64,000 nt of DNA from Talpa occidentalis (GCF_014898055.3 NW_023603184.1:114380615-114444614), one strand, 5' to 3'. Counted from the stretch's first letter, positions 22,939 to 36,300 are shown. Notes: generated from the sequence alone by a model not told the origin. Numbers and translations are program-made.

Positions 22939-23438
22939 TTCACCTGTGATGGTCTAGGCATCTTTCTATCTAGTGATTTTCAATTAATGTCTGCTCTTGA
23001 CCTCGGACTCTTTAAATTAGAAATGTATAGCGACTGAGGCATCATACATTTATAAACCTCTTATGGTGTTTCTCATATGGCTAGATTTGAATACCGTGTT
23101 TTTAATGGTAAAGAAGAAAGATAAGCCCTTCATTTTCATTTTAGAGAAGCAAACAAACAATGAATGAAATTTAAGCTACTCATAAGTGCTATAAAGGAAA
23201 ACAGAACAGCGTGAGAGGAGAGGACATGGTTAAGGTGGAATTACTATACAACAGTAGTAAAGTTATGGAAAAGCTCTTGTATAAGGTAAAATTTGGGCAA
23301 AAGTATCAGTGAGATGAAGGTACTTGAATTAGGTCAAGTTTTAAGAAAAGGGCTCATGGAGAGACCCTAAGACAGGAATGGCCCTAGTTTATTTGAGACA
23401 GAACAAAACTTATGTGGGTGGAATGGAGGAGGAGGGGG

Positions 23439-23440
<2 letters not shown>
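22939..23440. other. Unassigned DNA
   Basis: No gene or repeat recognised until the GA tract. Confidence 0.45.

Positions 23441-23478
<38 letters not shown>
23441..23478 (+). repeat. (GA)n microsatellite
   Basis: About 19 uninterrupted GA units, inside a purine-rich stretch running 23425-23545. Confidence 0.97.
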
Positions 23479-23483
<5 letters not shown>

Positions 23484-23804
23484 CGCAAGTGCACGTGCAT
23501 GTGTTGGATAGGGAGAGAGGAAAGAGGAGGGGGGGGAGAGATAGCATGTAGAGATATCCATTGATACTACACTTTTGATCTTTGTAATGATTTGTCAGGT
23601 GTCCACACCTAAAGCAAATATAGGTAATTCATTTTTACAGATTAAATGAATTGTATGAGAAGAAAAATATATTGGGACAAATTGACACTTATTCCTGCAG
23701 CTTTAAATGACCTGTTTTAAAAAGTAACTTGCTGTTCACCAAGTTTTTGATGTGTATGGTGATAATCGTCATCTTCTAATGGGGTGGAGGAGCATTTCTT
23801 TTAG

Positions 23805-23806
<2 letters not shown>

Positions 23807-23843
<37 letters not shown>

Positions 23844-23919
23844 TACTGAACACAGGTGATATATATATAGTAGTGTGTATATATATATATATATAGTGTG
23901 TGTATATACATATATATTC
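23807..23919 (+). repeat. Compound (AT)n microsatellite
   Basis: AT runs at 23809-23839 and about 23877-23895, with short GTGT-rich spacers. The target site of the next SINE lies at its right edge. Confidence 0.95.
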
Positions 23920-23921
23920 TT

Positions 23922-24239
23922 TTTTTTTTTAATTTTTTTAATAGAGGCATGTTTTATTTATTTATTTATTTGTTTGTTTGTTTTGTTTATACATACTCTG
24001 GGTACAGTCAGAAGCGTGGGAGGGTGAGAGAATTAACCAGAGCCAGAGCAGGGAGCAGAGCAGGCAGAAGGACCGAAGTACACTGCTGAGGGGAGCAGCG
24101 GGCGGCAGGAGGGGTCTGCGCGCCATGTGGGACCCTCCTCCGGTGGCCGGGGAGCAGCCGGGGATCGAACCGGCGCCGGCATAGGCCGCGGGCAGCTTCG
24201 CAACCCAGCGCTCAACCGCTGCGCCACCGGGGAGGCCCC
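23922..24239 (-). mobile_element. tRNA-derived SINE, tail-swapped subfamily
   Basis: Minus-strand copy with the 11-bp insertion (AGCAGCCGGGG near 24155). Its tail reads, in sense, AAAACATGCCTCTATTAAAA instead of AAATCTTTAAAA. A perfect 15-bp TSD, TACATATATATTCTT, lies at 23907-23921 and 24240-24254. Confidence 0.96.
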
Positions 24240-24254
24240 TACATATATATTCTT

Positions 24255-25920
24255 AAAGAATCTTTGAACATAACCAAGTTTTCATCATGGTTGTCTCTCT
24301 CCAGATTTCATACTATTTCCTTCCTAACCACAAAATGTCCTTTATAAATACGGATATATAGATATATAAACATATCTATTCAGCTTAATTAAAAGAATAA
24401 AACTTTTATATTTTTTTGGACTTGATTTTATGTGCTCATGACTACTTGCACATTATATCCTTCTGCATTTTAGTCAAGATTTAGTGGCAATAACTGATTA
24501 ATTTTCTGAAAATAAAATTGTTAATCATGAAACCATCTCTACTCATCTTTCTGAGAGCATTGTAAATAAAATTCTGGAGATATTCTTTGAAAAAGTGTTT
24601 TAGTGGGTTAATAAAATGAGGGCTCAGGAGATGATATGCTTTTGAAGCATCATGAGAAACACATGAGAAATACTATGGTAAGAACATTTAAATATATTTA
24701 TCCAAATGTTTCCCAGATATATTTGACCACAAAATGTGTGTGTGTGTGTGTATGTAAAATGCCTCCTATATTACATAGAACTAGTGTTACTCAGAATTCA
24801 TTTTGAGAGATATTGTTCTGCATATGTAACTGACATTTATTGCTGCAGGTGTTATTATTGATGATGCCTTCCTCACCTGCACTTGTTTATAAATGAAACA
24901 AAACAGCGGAAGACTTATGATCCTTTTCAACACTGAACAGATGTGAAATTTATTCCCTTATTAGTGCCTCCAGGACTTACAAATAAACCTATTAATAGTT
25001 TCTGTTTGTTCTTCTAAAGTCAAATTTAAATTCATAAATGACTCCAGGCCTTTACACAGAAAGAATAGCTATAGCCCCTTAGCAATGTGCCAGGATAGGA
25101 AATGGTTGTGCTTCTTTCACAAACCTCTGAACAATAGGAGCGTAGATCCTGTCTCTCCATTTCTTCTTCTATTAGCTTTTTTAGAAGGCTGATTGGTAAT
25201 AGTGGCTAAGAGAGTAGGACATTCTTTGATTCCTTTAGTATGCACATTGGCTTTTTCCACCAAATAAATAACATTTGCAGCATCTGGAGAATTATTACCA
25301 TTTATTTCCTACCGGTTAAAATAGAATAAATACCTAAAAAGAAGGCGATGATTAATAGAAGATGGGTCTGTCCAATTTAAAAAGAAAGTATGGATTGTAG
25401 ATACTGGTAAACAATACAGTATCCAAATGATATAAAAACTCCTCCTACTCTTAGTTTTCCAGGAGGTATGTAAATACAAAATTTTGGAAAAATACCCTTC
25501 CAACTCTGCATAACTTTTCTGTCAACATCATTTCCTGTTTTTTTTTTTTCCTTATAGAAAACATCTTTGTCAGTTATTTGTAAGAATTCTGAATAATAAT
25601 ATCTAATTGCTTTTGGTATGTTCAAGAATTCTTTTGTACCATTGAACAATTATTTCTCTGTGTGTAGAATCTTTAGTGTATAAAAGATACTGTATCTGTG
25701 GATCCATAGATACTTTGCAATAACTATGTGGTTACTCAGGGAATAGAGTCCAGTAGACAGGCACTATGGAAAGCACTGATAGACATCAAGGAATGGTTAT
25801 TAGAATTAAGTGTGGGGTATTTATGGGCACTGAATTATGGAGGAGAGTAAAATTTATCCTGAAAGACCCAAGGAAGCATTGCAGGATTCTTAGGGGAGGG
25901 GCAAAGTCAAGATTGGCATT
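24255..25920. other. Unassigned DNA
   Basis: AT-rich, with a short (GT)n tract at 24737-24752. No gene or element recognised. The minus frames at 25309-25649 have no domain I recognise. Confidence 0.45.
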
Positions 25921-25924
25921 TCTT

Positions 25925-26025
25925 TAAAAAAAATTTAATTGAAGTAACATTGCATTGTAACATTGCATGTGTCAGATCTGCATCACTAAAAATCAGCATG
26001 TGTAAATACTGTCCAGTCTAAGATT
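25925..26025 (-). mobile_element. Probable old L1 3' end, antisense
   Basis: 'aaaaaatttaattgaagtaa', then 'gtgtcagatctgcatcacta', resembles the poly(T)/attgaggtaacattgg L1 3'UTR seen at 13467 and 55190. Short and diverged. Confidence 0.4.
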
Positions 26026-29000
26026 AGCATTTCTGAGTTCTTGTTGCCAGAAGATAAGCAAGGACTGGGAGAAACAGTGTAGGTAAGTAGAGTTAGTACT
26101 TCAAGGTGAAGGATTATTAGTATTTGCTAGTAGGATGGAGAATATGGAATAGATTCTAGAGCTCTTGAAAGTAAATTGCCCAAGATGAACGTATATATGA
26201 AATTGAGTAAACGGAAGAATACAATGTAACCTGAGTGTTTTTCCATGTGAGTAGTTTACAAGAGGAGCAGTTTTAGCAATCATGGAGACTAGATCTTATT
26301 TAGATTTGTCTGATTTGTGACACTTTTATTGCTGACCAGTGGCATTGGTCTTGCTAGTCATACTTCCTATACTTGTGATGTAGTGACTCTTATGGTCTTC
26401 TATTTAATTTTAGCAAATATAATGTGGCTGCTTTTTGAAAGAAATATTTAAAATTTTCAATTTACATAGAGTGGGCTTAATGTATACTACTGTGACTTTG
26501 TCATCTGTCATATTTAGAACTTGCCACTGTGTTGCTTGGGAGAGTCATTTTATTCCAGTTAAATAAAACTTTGTTGTTTCCTATCCAGTCATCCGGCTCA
26601 CAGTGGTCAAGTAATAAACCCTTTTGAAAATCGGTGCTTGTAAATCCCAGAGAAAGTTCTACTGGATTTCCTTGTGGGGGGTTGGAATTTCTGCTACATG
26701 GAGAGAAAGTGCCCGCTTGGAATCACTTCCTGATTCCCAGGGTTACCTGAGTTACTAACTGGCATAGAGATGTAGAGGTAATTAACAATAGCAAGTAAGG
26801 AATTTGTATCCTAAGCAGTATGTTAAGTGCCAGATTCATGGTTCTGGTCGCTTGGCATCAGCATCCATTTTCTAATGAAGTCTAGTTTGGAACGTGTCTA
26901 TCTCCAGGTAGTATAAAAGAGAGCTAACATATTTTTGTCAAATGGACAGTAATTTTACCTGTATACATAATTAGATTTTAGCGTATGGATGTAGCGAATA
27001 GAACACAAATCCTTGGGACAGAGAACTTGTCTTGTTCTATCATTGCTGTCTGACATTTACCTGAAAATAAAGAAATATCAGCTAAGTGGATGTTTTCAGT
27101 GTTCTCTTACCTTGGCATTTGTTTCTATGGGCTGGCCAAGATGGATTAAGGGAAGAAAGCATCTGGGAATTCTGCTCAGCTATAGGGCAGACAGTTCCAG
27201 GGGGTGGACAGCAGTATAAGTTCAAGTTAGCTTAGACTACCTCTAGGCACAAAGAGGAAATATCAATAGATTAATCCCCAGGAGTCCAGACTGAAACATC
27301 CGGGAACTTTAGTTTGTGCATGTGGCACAGCCGTGGAGAATCAGATGGCATTTAATATGTGGGCACCTGCAGCTTTCACAGGTGTTCTTTCTGAGGTCCA
27401 GATCTGCCCATGCCCGTGAGTGGAATTTATTTGTTAAGTTTCAGTTCTGAAGGGGAAGTGTGACAGAAGTGTAAATTTATTCTCAGGTATGGTTACATGC
27501 AGAGAGGCCCATGGGAGAGATGCACAATTAGAAATGTGGGTGTCTATTTTCTCTTATCAAAATGGGAAGAGGTTGTGACTCATACGATCAGCACTGTCTT
27601 TCATCAGTAAAAAGAGGCATAGACGTGAGTGAATGAGAAATGTTAAAACCTAAGGTTCATTTTCCTAACTCGCTTTGGTGCTAGAGTAGAAGGGTGGGGA
27701 ATCTGTAGAAGGATGTGAAGATCTTCCATGGATGTACTTGTAACTACTAGTCTTCCTCTCACTTTCCCCATTGCATCCTGTTGGCTTTCTCCTTTCTATA
27801 CTTCGCACATCATCTCCCTCCCTCTGTTTCCTTTCAAGCTTCTTTCCCTTTCCTCACCCTCTTTCCCTTCTGCTGCAGGGTATGATTTTGTAAGCTTGGT
27901 AAGAATTTTGTGTGTTGAACAATAGTATTTTGTAATGTTGAACAATAAAATCTAAGCTTTAACCACCTAAGAATAATCTGGGGGAAATATCTGGGCTTTC
28001 TTGGTGTTGAGGGGGATCTATGAAATTGAGGAAATGTATTTTTATGCCACGTTGATGTAGTGTGAGGATACATTTAATTTAACCTTGAATGGAAAAAAAA
28101 ATAAAATGTTTAAGCACAACAAAGAAAATACAGAAGCCATAGATAAAAATCATGTTTATTATTCTTGTGAAAAAGAGAAAAAATTATGGCTCCAGTTTGT
28201 TTGTTTTCAATTTTGAATTAGCTATCGAACAGATGTCTGCAAATGAAGAACATATTTTCTTTTTTGGAGATTACAGCTTTTCAGTGACTTCAAATATATA
28301 ACAAATTGTGTGCCTTCCTCCTCCCCCTTTTATTGGATTGGTATAATTATTTGAAAGTATCTTAATTTGATAGTATACAATTTTGCCAGTTTTTATATGA
28401 TGAAATTTTGATCATTTATAGTTTCAAGACTCATTCCTTTGGTGGATATTAAGGAAATCAAATAGAAAAGATGATGTTAGGGTCTTTTAATGCAAAGATA
28501 AGGTCTCACTCAAGTTACCACAGTAAGGTTAAGTTCAGGAATGAAGAAGACTGGAATTCCACGTGTTTAGCCTTTAAGTGAACTCTGGGAAAATGCACTA
28601 AGAAATGTGAAGTAACTGGTGCAGCTCTTCTAGTTGGAATAACAGAGCTCCCTTCTCTTGACTTTTCCTGCCCACCCACGATCTCTTTATTTGGTGTGCT
28701 TCTCTACCCTGTGCAGACTCCATTTCTGGCCACTCAGTTGTTGGTTTTCATGACTTCTGTTGCCTCTTAGCACCTGTGAAGCACCTTTCTCCATATGTGA
28801 TTTTTTTTTGGTCTCCATTTGTGTCTTGTTTTCTGCTTCTGTCATAGGTAGTCTGATTCCCTTCCATACTTTGTTTAGATTCTAGAGCATCTTCTTGATC
28901 CAAGTGATCAACTGTTGCCTTGTTTAGGTGCACCTTTTGCACAAGGTCTCCACTTAAACCTTAAGTGATCTGGTCTTAACTTTGCTTAAGTCACCTTAAC

Positions 29001-29386
29001 CTCCTCAGAGGGGAAGGATTATGTTGAGTGTGCCAAGATAGGTTATTTTTCCAGAAAGGGATGAGGGCAGGACCCATGGAGGGCCGTTTTAAAGGGATAT
29101 CAGGCATTTTGAGAGCAACAGATGGTGAGTTTGAGCTTAGTGAGAAGTTATTTTGGCACAAAGAATGCAGTATTTGAAGACCCTTAGCACCTACCCCAGT
29201 AACCTTCTATTATCTGTGTACGTTTATCTTGAATAAGACAATAAATGAATAAGAAATATCTTTCACACTTAGCCTTTCCTTGGATCTCATTGCTGCTTGT
29301 AATGTTTTACTTGTCATTCTCCTCTTTTAATTCACAAATATTCCTTCCAGTTTAATTCCCATACATCACTTTATGAATTATTTCTT
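26026..29386. other. Unassigned DNA
   Basis: About 3.4 kb, slightly more GC-balanced around 26600-27700, with no recognised repeat and no convincing exon. Pyrimidine-rich text at 27740-27880 is antisense to nothing I recognise. Confidence 0.45.
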
Positions 29387-29401
29387 AAGAATTTATAAAC
29401 A

Positions 29402-29665
29402 GGGCCTCCCCGGTGGCTCAGCGGTTGAGTGCTGGGTTGCGAAGCTGCCCGCAGCCTCTGCAGCACCGGTTCGATCCCCGGCCACAGGCGAGGGTCCCAC
29501 ATGGCACGCAGACCTCTCCTGCCGCCCGCTGTTCCCCTCAGCAGTGTACTTCGTCACTCTGCCTGTTCTACTCTCCCCTCTGGCTCTGGTGAATTCTCTC
29601 ACTCTCCCACACTTCTGACTGTACCCAGTGCTTGTATAAATAAATAAATAAATCTAAAAAAAAAA
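29402..29665 (+). mobile_element. tRNA-derived SINE, young type
   Basis: Head GGGCCTCCCCGGTGGCTCAG, B box 'ggttcgatccc' at about 29469, tail AAATAAATAAATCTAAAAAA. A perfect 15-bp TSD, AAGAATTTATAAACA, lies at 29387-29401 and 29666-29680. Confidence 0.96.
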
Positions 29666-29891
29666 AAGAATTTATAAACAACTTATACAGGGAGTTAAAC
29701 TACTTGACAATGGTGACATCTATAGGTAAGACTTTCTCCTTTTAAACAGTGACAAAGATTGCATCTCAGTGTGTTGTCACTACCTTGAATAAATTATTTG
29801 CAAAATCTCTGAGCAGGCACTCAGAGACTAGACAGGTAAAACTGACAAAAAGCTGAGCAGAGTTTTTAGTCTCTAAATATATGTTCTACTC

Positions 29892-29984
<93 letters not shown>
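29892..29984 (+). repeat. Compound microsatellite (CT)n(GT)n(GA)n
   Basis: Three dinucleotide runs abut: CT at 29892-29909, TG at 29909-29940 and AG at 29940-29984. The CT and AG runs are mutually complementary. Confidence 0.97.
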
Positions 29985-29989
<5 letters not shown>

Positions 29990-30653
29990 TGCCAAGGTGT
30001 GGCTTAGTGACATATTGGTAAGGTTTTTATACTTCCCACAAATTGTTGCCTTCCTTTCCCCAAATCTTTCCTAAATATCAAGTGAGAATTTCCTATGTAC
30101 CAAGCACAAAGAAAGTAATGTAGTTTTTAATCAAATTAAGCTTATGATTGCTGCACTTGTAATTCAGCTGGCAAGAAATAAGTGGGTTGAATGGAACAGT
30201 TTTCTTGATTAGACAGCAATTTTCATGGGTATGCAAGCATTTGATATATTCTTGCATACTTCATACTGTGTCTGTTTTATTCTGTAGTAGGTATTCTTGG
30301 CAGGTATTAATAGAAAAAAGCTTCATTATTTCATTTTTATAAGCACTTCAGAGCTTCACATAGTTTTCTCACAAGAGCATGCTTAACTATAATGAATGAG
30401 GGTTCTTCTTTCCCAGAATTATCAGTAAACACCACAGTTTACTAAAAAAGTGAATTGAATTGATTAATACTACACAGAATTTTAGCATGCAAGCTAAATG
30501 TGTTATTCTCTATTTGTGAAAATAGTCAGAATTCTTGCACCTGATTTTTGTAACTCATCTCTCATCATTGATTTTTTTTTTTTCTTTTTGGTAAAAGGAG
30601 GAAAACACGGCACTACATTTGGGTCAGGGTTGTTTTGAAAATAAAATGCCATC
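29985..30653. other. Unassigned DNA
   Basis: AT-rich with no gene or recognised repeat. Confidence 0.45.
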
Positions 30654-30669
30654 AGAACAAAAACATTTT

Positions 30670-32151
30670 TTTCCACATTAAACTGTTTTTTTTTATTTTA
30701 TTTTATACTTTTATTATTTTTTATTTTAACATTTATCATTTTTTACAATTTTTAGACATTATTTGCTTCCCCCCACCCCCTCAGATTGAGTCCCCATAGA
30801 ATTTCCTTCCCCAAGACACCCGTGCACCATCACCACAGTCCCCTGTGCTCCTCCCTCCCTCCCTCTCACCTCTCTCCCTCCTCCTCCCCTGCAGTATGTC
30901 TCTGGTTTACAATTGTCTGTTTTTGCTTTGTTGTGTTTTGTACTGTCATTATTTTTTTTTTAACACTGATGCCTTATTTGGTTCCTCTATATTCCTGTTA
31001 TAAGTGAAACCATCTGATTTTTTTTTTCCTTTTGGCTTATTCACTGAGCATAATTCCTTCTAGCTCTATCCACGTTGCTGCGAATGGCATGAGTTTATCT
31101 TTTTTGATTGCTGAGTAATATTCCATGGTGTATATGTACCACATCTTCTTGATCCAGTCATCTATTTTTGGGCATTTGGGTTCTTTCCATGTTTTACCTA
31201 TTGTAAATAGTGCTGCAATAAACATAGGGGTGCAGGTGCTCTTTTGAATCACTGTTCTTGTGTCCTTTGGATAGATCCCTAGGAGTGGAATTGCCGGATC
31301 ATATGGTCGCTCCATTTTTAGTAGACTGAGGAACCTCCAGACAACTTTCCACAATGGTTGGACCAGTTTGCACTCCCACCAGTAATGTAGGAGAGTTCCT
31401 TTTCACCACATCCTCGCCAACATTTGTTGTTGCTTGTTTTTTTTTTTTTTTTTTTTTTTTTTGATATGTGCCATTCTTACTGGTGTGAGGTGATATCTCA
31501 GTGTGGTTTTGATTTGCATTTCCCTGATGACAAGGGATGTTGAACATTTTTTCATATGCCTATTGGCCATTTGCATTTCCTCTTCGGAGAAATGTCTTTT
31601 GAGTTCTTCTGCCCATTTATTGACTGGATTGTTTACTTTGTTTTTGTTGAGCCGTGTGAGTTCTTTTTATATCATTGTGATCAGTCCCTTATCAGTTGGA
31701 TGGAGTGCAAGGATTTTTTCCAATCAGTGGCGTGTCTCTCTGTTTTGGTTAATGTCTCTTTTGCTGTGCAGAAACTTTTCAGTATGATGTAATCCCAGGT
31801 GTTTATCTTTGCCTTTACTATCACAGTTTTGGGTGATGAGTCTTTAAAGATATTTCTGAGATGTATGTCTTGTAGTGTTTTACCTATATTTTCTTCTATA
31901 TATTTTATGGTTTCAGGTCTTATGTCCAGTTCTTTTATCCATTTTGAGTTGATTTTTGTGCATGGGGAGAAGTTGTGGTCTAGTTTCATTTTTTGCATGT
32001 GGAGGTCCAGTTTTCCCAGTACCATTTATTGAACAAACTGAGTGTGTTCCATTGCATATTCTTTGCTCCTTTGTCAAAGATTAGTTATTCATACAAGTGC
32101 GGCTTCATTTCTTGCCTCTCTATTCGGTTCCAGGTCTGTGTGTCTGTTTTT
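30670..32151 (-). mobile_element. L1 3' part, antisense, 5'-truncated, with TSD
   Basis: The minus strand reads ORF2 C-terminal region, then a G-rich 3'UTR (C-rich on plus at 30770-30895), then poly(A). Minus frames at 31681-32025 and 31037-31354 carry L1 ORF2 blocks ([36 protein letters not shown]), broken by frameshifts and a T-run at 31437-31462. A perfect 16-bp TSD, AGAACAAAAACATTTT, lies at 30654-30669 and 32152-32167. About 14 extra bases lie between poly(T) and TSD. Confidence 0.93.
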
Positions 32152-32167
32152 AGAACAAAAACATTTT

Positions 32168-32400
32168 GAAGATTTAAAATAATCTTACATCTTTCTCACC
32201 ATCAGAAGCTGACTAGTTTGAATATATTATAATTCTAATTATTATAATTAATTTATTTCTAATTCTTAATTAGAAATAAAGTTAAGAATTAAATTAGATG
32301 AAAATTCTTACAAGGATAACATCTATTTTAGCATTTATAATAGCAATTTATAATTTGCTTATATGGCTATTAGCTTAGAAGTTGCATTTCTTCATCTGTA
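32168..32400. other. AT-rich DNA with a perfect hairpin at 32252-32280
   Basis: TTTATTTCTAATT (32252-32264), loop CTT, AATTAGAAATAAA (32268-32280). No gene context. Confidence 0.6.
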
Positions 32401-32418
32401 TCTCTTATTGAACTTATT

Positions 32419-32675
32419 TTTTAAAGATTTATTTATTTATGCATACAAGAACTGGGGTACAGGTCAGAGGTGCAGGGGGTGAGACGATTCACCAGAGAGA
32501 GTGGGGAGCAGAACAGGCATATCTACTGAAATACACTGCTGAGGGGAGCAGTGGCAAGACAGGAGAACTCTGCTGCACCAGGTGGTTTGCTCCCTGGCCA
32601 GGGATCGAACTCACACTGCAGTGGCTGCCAATAGCTTGATAGTGCTGTCTTTAACTCCTGTGCCACCAGGGAGAC
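32419..32675 (-). mobile_element. tRNA-derived SINE, older type
   Basis: Minus-strand copy, body GGTCAGAGGTGCAGGG as in the older class. The TSD TCTC(T/C)TATTGAA(C/T)TTATT lies at 32401-32418 and 32676-32693, 16 of 18 identical. Confidence 0.92.
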
Positions 32676-32693
32676 TCTCCTATTGAATTTATT

Positions 32694-33130
32694 GAACACA
32701 GCACTGAGTGTTCAATAAGTTGACCGGATGAATAGAATGGGTGGAGTAAGGAAGAAGCATCTTTATGATAGCGTAGTCTAATTATGATAAACTGTCAGCT
32801 ATTTTTCAGTCATATTTTGGAGAGAGAGAGAAATCCCTTATCAAACAGGTATCTAGGTCATGGTTTCCTCTTTGCTGCAATCTGTGAAACTGGAAGATTT
32901 TTTTCTGTTTCTCTCACTTCACTTTTTCTTTTTATTTGCCATAAATGGTTATAAGAAAACGTAGATAGTATGTGCTCTTGGTAAGGTCATCATCATTAGC
33001 TTAGTTAAATGAAGCCATAGTGTATTGATTCAATTTTAAGTGTCTTTGTGGTTGCTAAAGAGGACTGGTTTGCCCCCTTTTATTTCGTTAAGAATTTTCA
33101 AGAGCAGTGACTTGCAATAGCCAGTACTAG
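32694..33130. other. Unassigned DNA
   Basis: No gene or repeat recognised. Confidence 0.45.
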
Positions 33131-33144
33131 TGCTTTCCCCTTTG

Positions 33145-33397
33145 TTTTTTTAAAATTATTTATTTATTTTTGCATAGAACTGGGGTGTAGGCCAGAGGTG
33201 TGGGAGGTGGGAGGATTTACCTGGGACAGATTGAGGAGCAGAACAGGTGGATTTCCTGAAAGACACTGCTAGGGGAGCAACAGGCAAGACAGAAGAGGTC
33301 TGCTGCACCATATGTGGGTTTGCTCTCTGGCCAGGGATTGAACTCAGGTTGTCGCGGTCATGGCACAACTTAAACCTCAGGCCACCAGCGAGGACAC
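33145..33397 (-). mobile_element. tRNA-derived SINE, old and diverged
   Basis: Body 'ctggggtgtaggccagaggt' and 'cagggattgaac' identify the older class. The head is degraded (GTCCTCGCTGGTGGCCTGAG). TSD is uncertain: 'gctttcccctttg' upstream and 'tatttccccccttaa' downstream match only in part. Confidence 0.85.
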
Positions 33398-36300
33398 TAT
33401 TTCCCCCCTTAAAGTTCCAGAGCATTATAAAGACTGCTCTTTGATCATTTTATTCTTTTAAATACTGACAACTTAGAAATTAGACATACTTGGAATTACA
33501 TGATCTATTTCCTATGGCTGTGTTAAATCTCATGAAAAGTCTTTGCAAAGTTTTCGTGCAAGTGGACTCTGACATCACTTGTTGGAAATGGGAAAATTGG
33601 CTGTAATTTTTACCTTGTCAACACAGATCATCACTTCTCCTGGACTGTATCCTTACTGACAAGTGACATGATCTCATATTTGTATAATACCTTACACTCT
33701 GGAAAATGTTTTCATACATAACTTCTTTGAAAATAACCTCACGAGAGAGTATTATTAGCATCATGTTTCAGGTGCTCTAAATGTTATTTTTACCGAAGCT
33801 CATTTAAAATATTTAATTGTCAAAGACTTCACCTAATTGTGTTGACATTTCCACTTTTTTTTTTTTTGCTACTCTGATAAATCTGTGAACATAGAAGAAC
33901 CTTGCTATATCTATACTATATATGCTCTACTAACTGTGTTGTGGGGGTTGAAACCTTGTTTTTTTGGAGAATAGTCTCAGTTGTGATGTTTGCAGTCCTC
34001 TTTGCTTCATTTACTATAGTATACCTGACAAATAGCTGAAAAATGACAGATATTTTGTCAACATAGCAATAACTCCTTTCAGATGAGGAAAATGTAAAAA
34101 ATAAATGGCTTGAAGAAGAAAATGCTCATTGCTTAGGTAAATATAATGCTTATTCATTATAAATATTTTCCACATTTATTTTATAGTATACACTTTATCC
34201 ACTGGAGTTGGGGAAAGGAATGATTCAAAATATATTTATAATTCTCCTTCAGTGATTATAGTTTATTGAACTGTTTGAGATGGGGCTGAGATCTGAATGA
34301 GAGTGGCAAAAATGAACAAGAACATTTTAGAGAAGGCTCAGATATCTTTGGGGAGCATTGCACATTGGGATAACATGTTGTACTTGAATCTATTTGAAAA
34401 GAAACAAAAATGGTCATTTTTTTCAAGGGAAGAATGAAGAAAATGAATTTTAGCAAGCTAAACTTTTATTATTTATAGCTGATATTTGGGGAAAACTTTG
34501 TGGTGGCTTATGATATTTTGTGTAACCAATCTTTAAAATGGAATTGTGAAATTGTATACCCAGTTATCTGATATATCCATCAATCTCTTATAAAAATCTC
34601 TTAAAGTTGAGTTTATTTTTCCAAGCCTATAAACACTGATAGTTCAAGTCTTTAGTTTTGATAGATCATTCAGATACTGTGTAGATATCAAAATCCTTAA
34701 CAGACAGCAAAAAGCTATAAATGTTCTAAGTGTCAACATAGATAATTGCCCCAGAAACTTTTATGACCAGTTGGTGAAGCACAGATTTACTTAGCTACTG
34801 TCTTTGTGAAAACCTCCCACAGAATAAAGAATAGCTCATTAGAATAGAATTATTACAGTAATTATCTTCAGCTGCCAATCAGTTCTTTGCTTTTATTTAC
34901 AGTTGTTTAAACTGATCATGTTTATATTGTCTTCCACAGAAGTGAAGATGTGATTAATATTGCAGTCTAAGTTTGATGACACGCTATATCATTTTTAAAG
35001 TAAATGCAAACATTTTAAAGTATATAAGTTGTGTTCTCCTAATTCTGATCTTCCCTGTTCTTTTGTGGCTTCTAATAATAGATATCTTCAGAACATTAAA
35101 AGTGCAACTGAACAACTTGTTGGTAGAAAACTTTTTATAGATATGTCAATCACTTTTATTGGCCATTATTTTACTCTGTTAGATCAATTTAAGGAAAAAT
35201 CACATTAAAATTCAGTAAAATATATATAGCACCTTAGTAAATATATATTTGAAGGAGCAATTATGTTGGTTATCATAACTGAGAGCTCTATAGCGATGCT
35301 TCAGGCATGGTAGATTCCAGTCACTTAGATTTTTTTTTTTTTTAACTCATAGCTCTCTTTTCCACTGATTTAGATTTATTTTAAGACAGGAAACCTGAAG
35401 ACAAGATAACACCAGGCTTTCACTCCTTCAGTTAGTCAACTCAAGTGGAAAGGGATACTTCTTTCTAAATAGTTTTAAAAAGAGGTTCTGATTTGATATC
35501 CTTGTTTTAATTTAAGATAACATTTCCATCCCTGAAACAATAATTATGACCAGAGTCCTAGTGCTCTCATTGGCCAGTCTTGGAACTAGCACACAGGACA
35601 TATTAGCAAAACATAGTTCTCAAAAAGGAGGGAAGCAGTGTAGGTCTGCAAAGGAAACTCAGGGTACTAGTTTTTTGTTCAGTGTGCGTGGTTTTTTTTT
35701 TTGTTTGTTTGTTTTTGTTTTTGTGGTGAGACACTGTTGGGGCCAAGAAAGCACAATGTATGCAATCGTTTAATAAATGAAGAGTGAAATGTATGCTTTT
35801 TGTGAAAATACCATTGCTCAGCTTAAAAAAAGAGCAGCAGCTTAAAATAGTATCCTAATATTGGGTATAGAACACCATAAAGTGTGATTGCAGAATCCTG
35901 ATACTGGAAATGTTTGATTGCTCATGATAGGCTTGAAACATAACCTATCAAAACATAAAATATTGTGATAATAGTATCTCTGTAACTACTACTATTATAA
36001 AATAATAATTGGTTTAACAATAGATACAGGTTTGTGTCCTGAATTTTATTAATATGAAAGGTATTCCAGATTTTACTGAACATTATTTGTATAACTTAAC
36101 TTACTTATATCCAATTATGGTGCTGTTGCATTTAACTGAAAATAGATAAGGATTAGTTAAACTCCCCACCCCACTGCCTGCCTTAACTGTGGGAAATCAG
36201 AACACTGAATTACATTGCACTGAAATTTGCCTTTAAATTCATTATGCACTTCATGGATATTAGCGTGAATATTAAACTCCACAGACTTGAAATATTAGAC

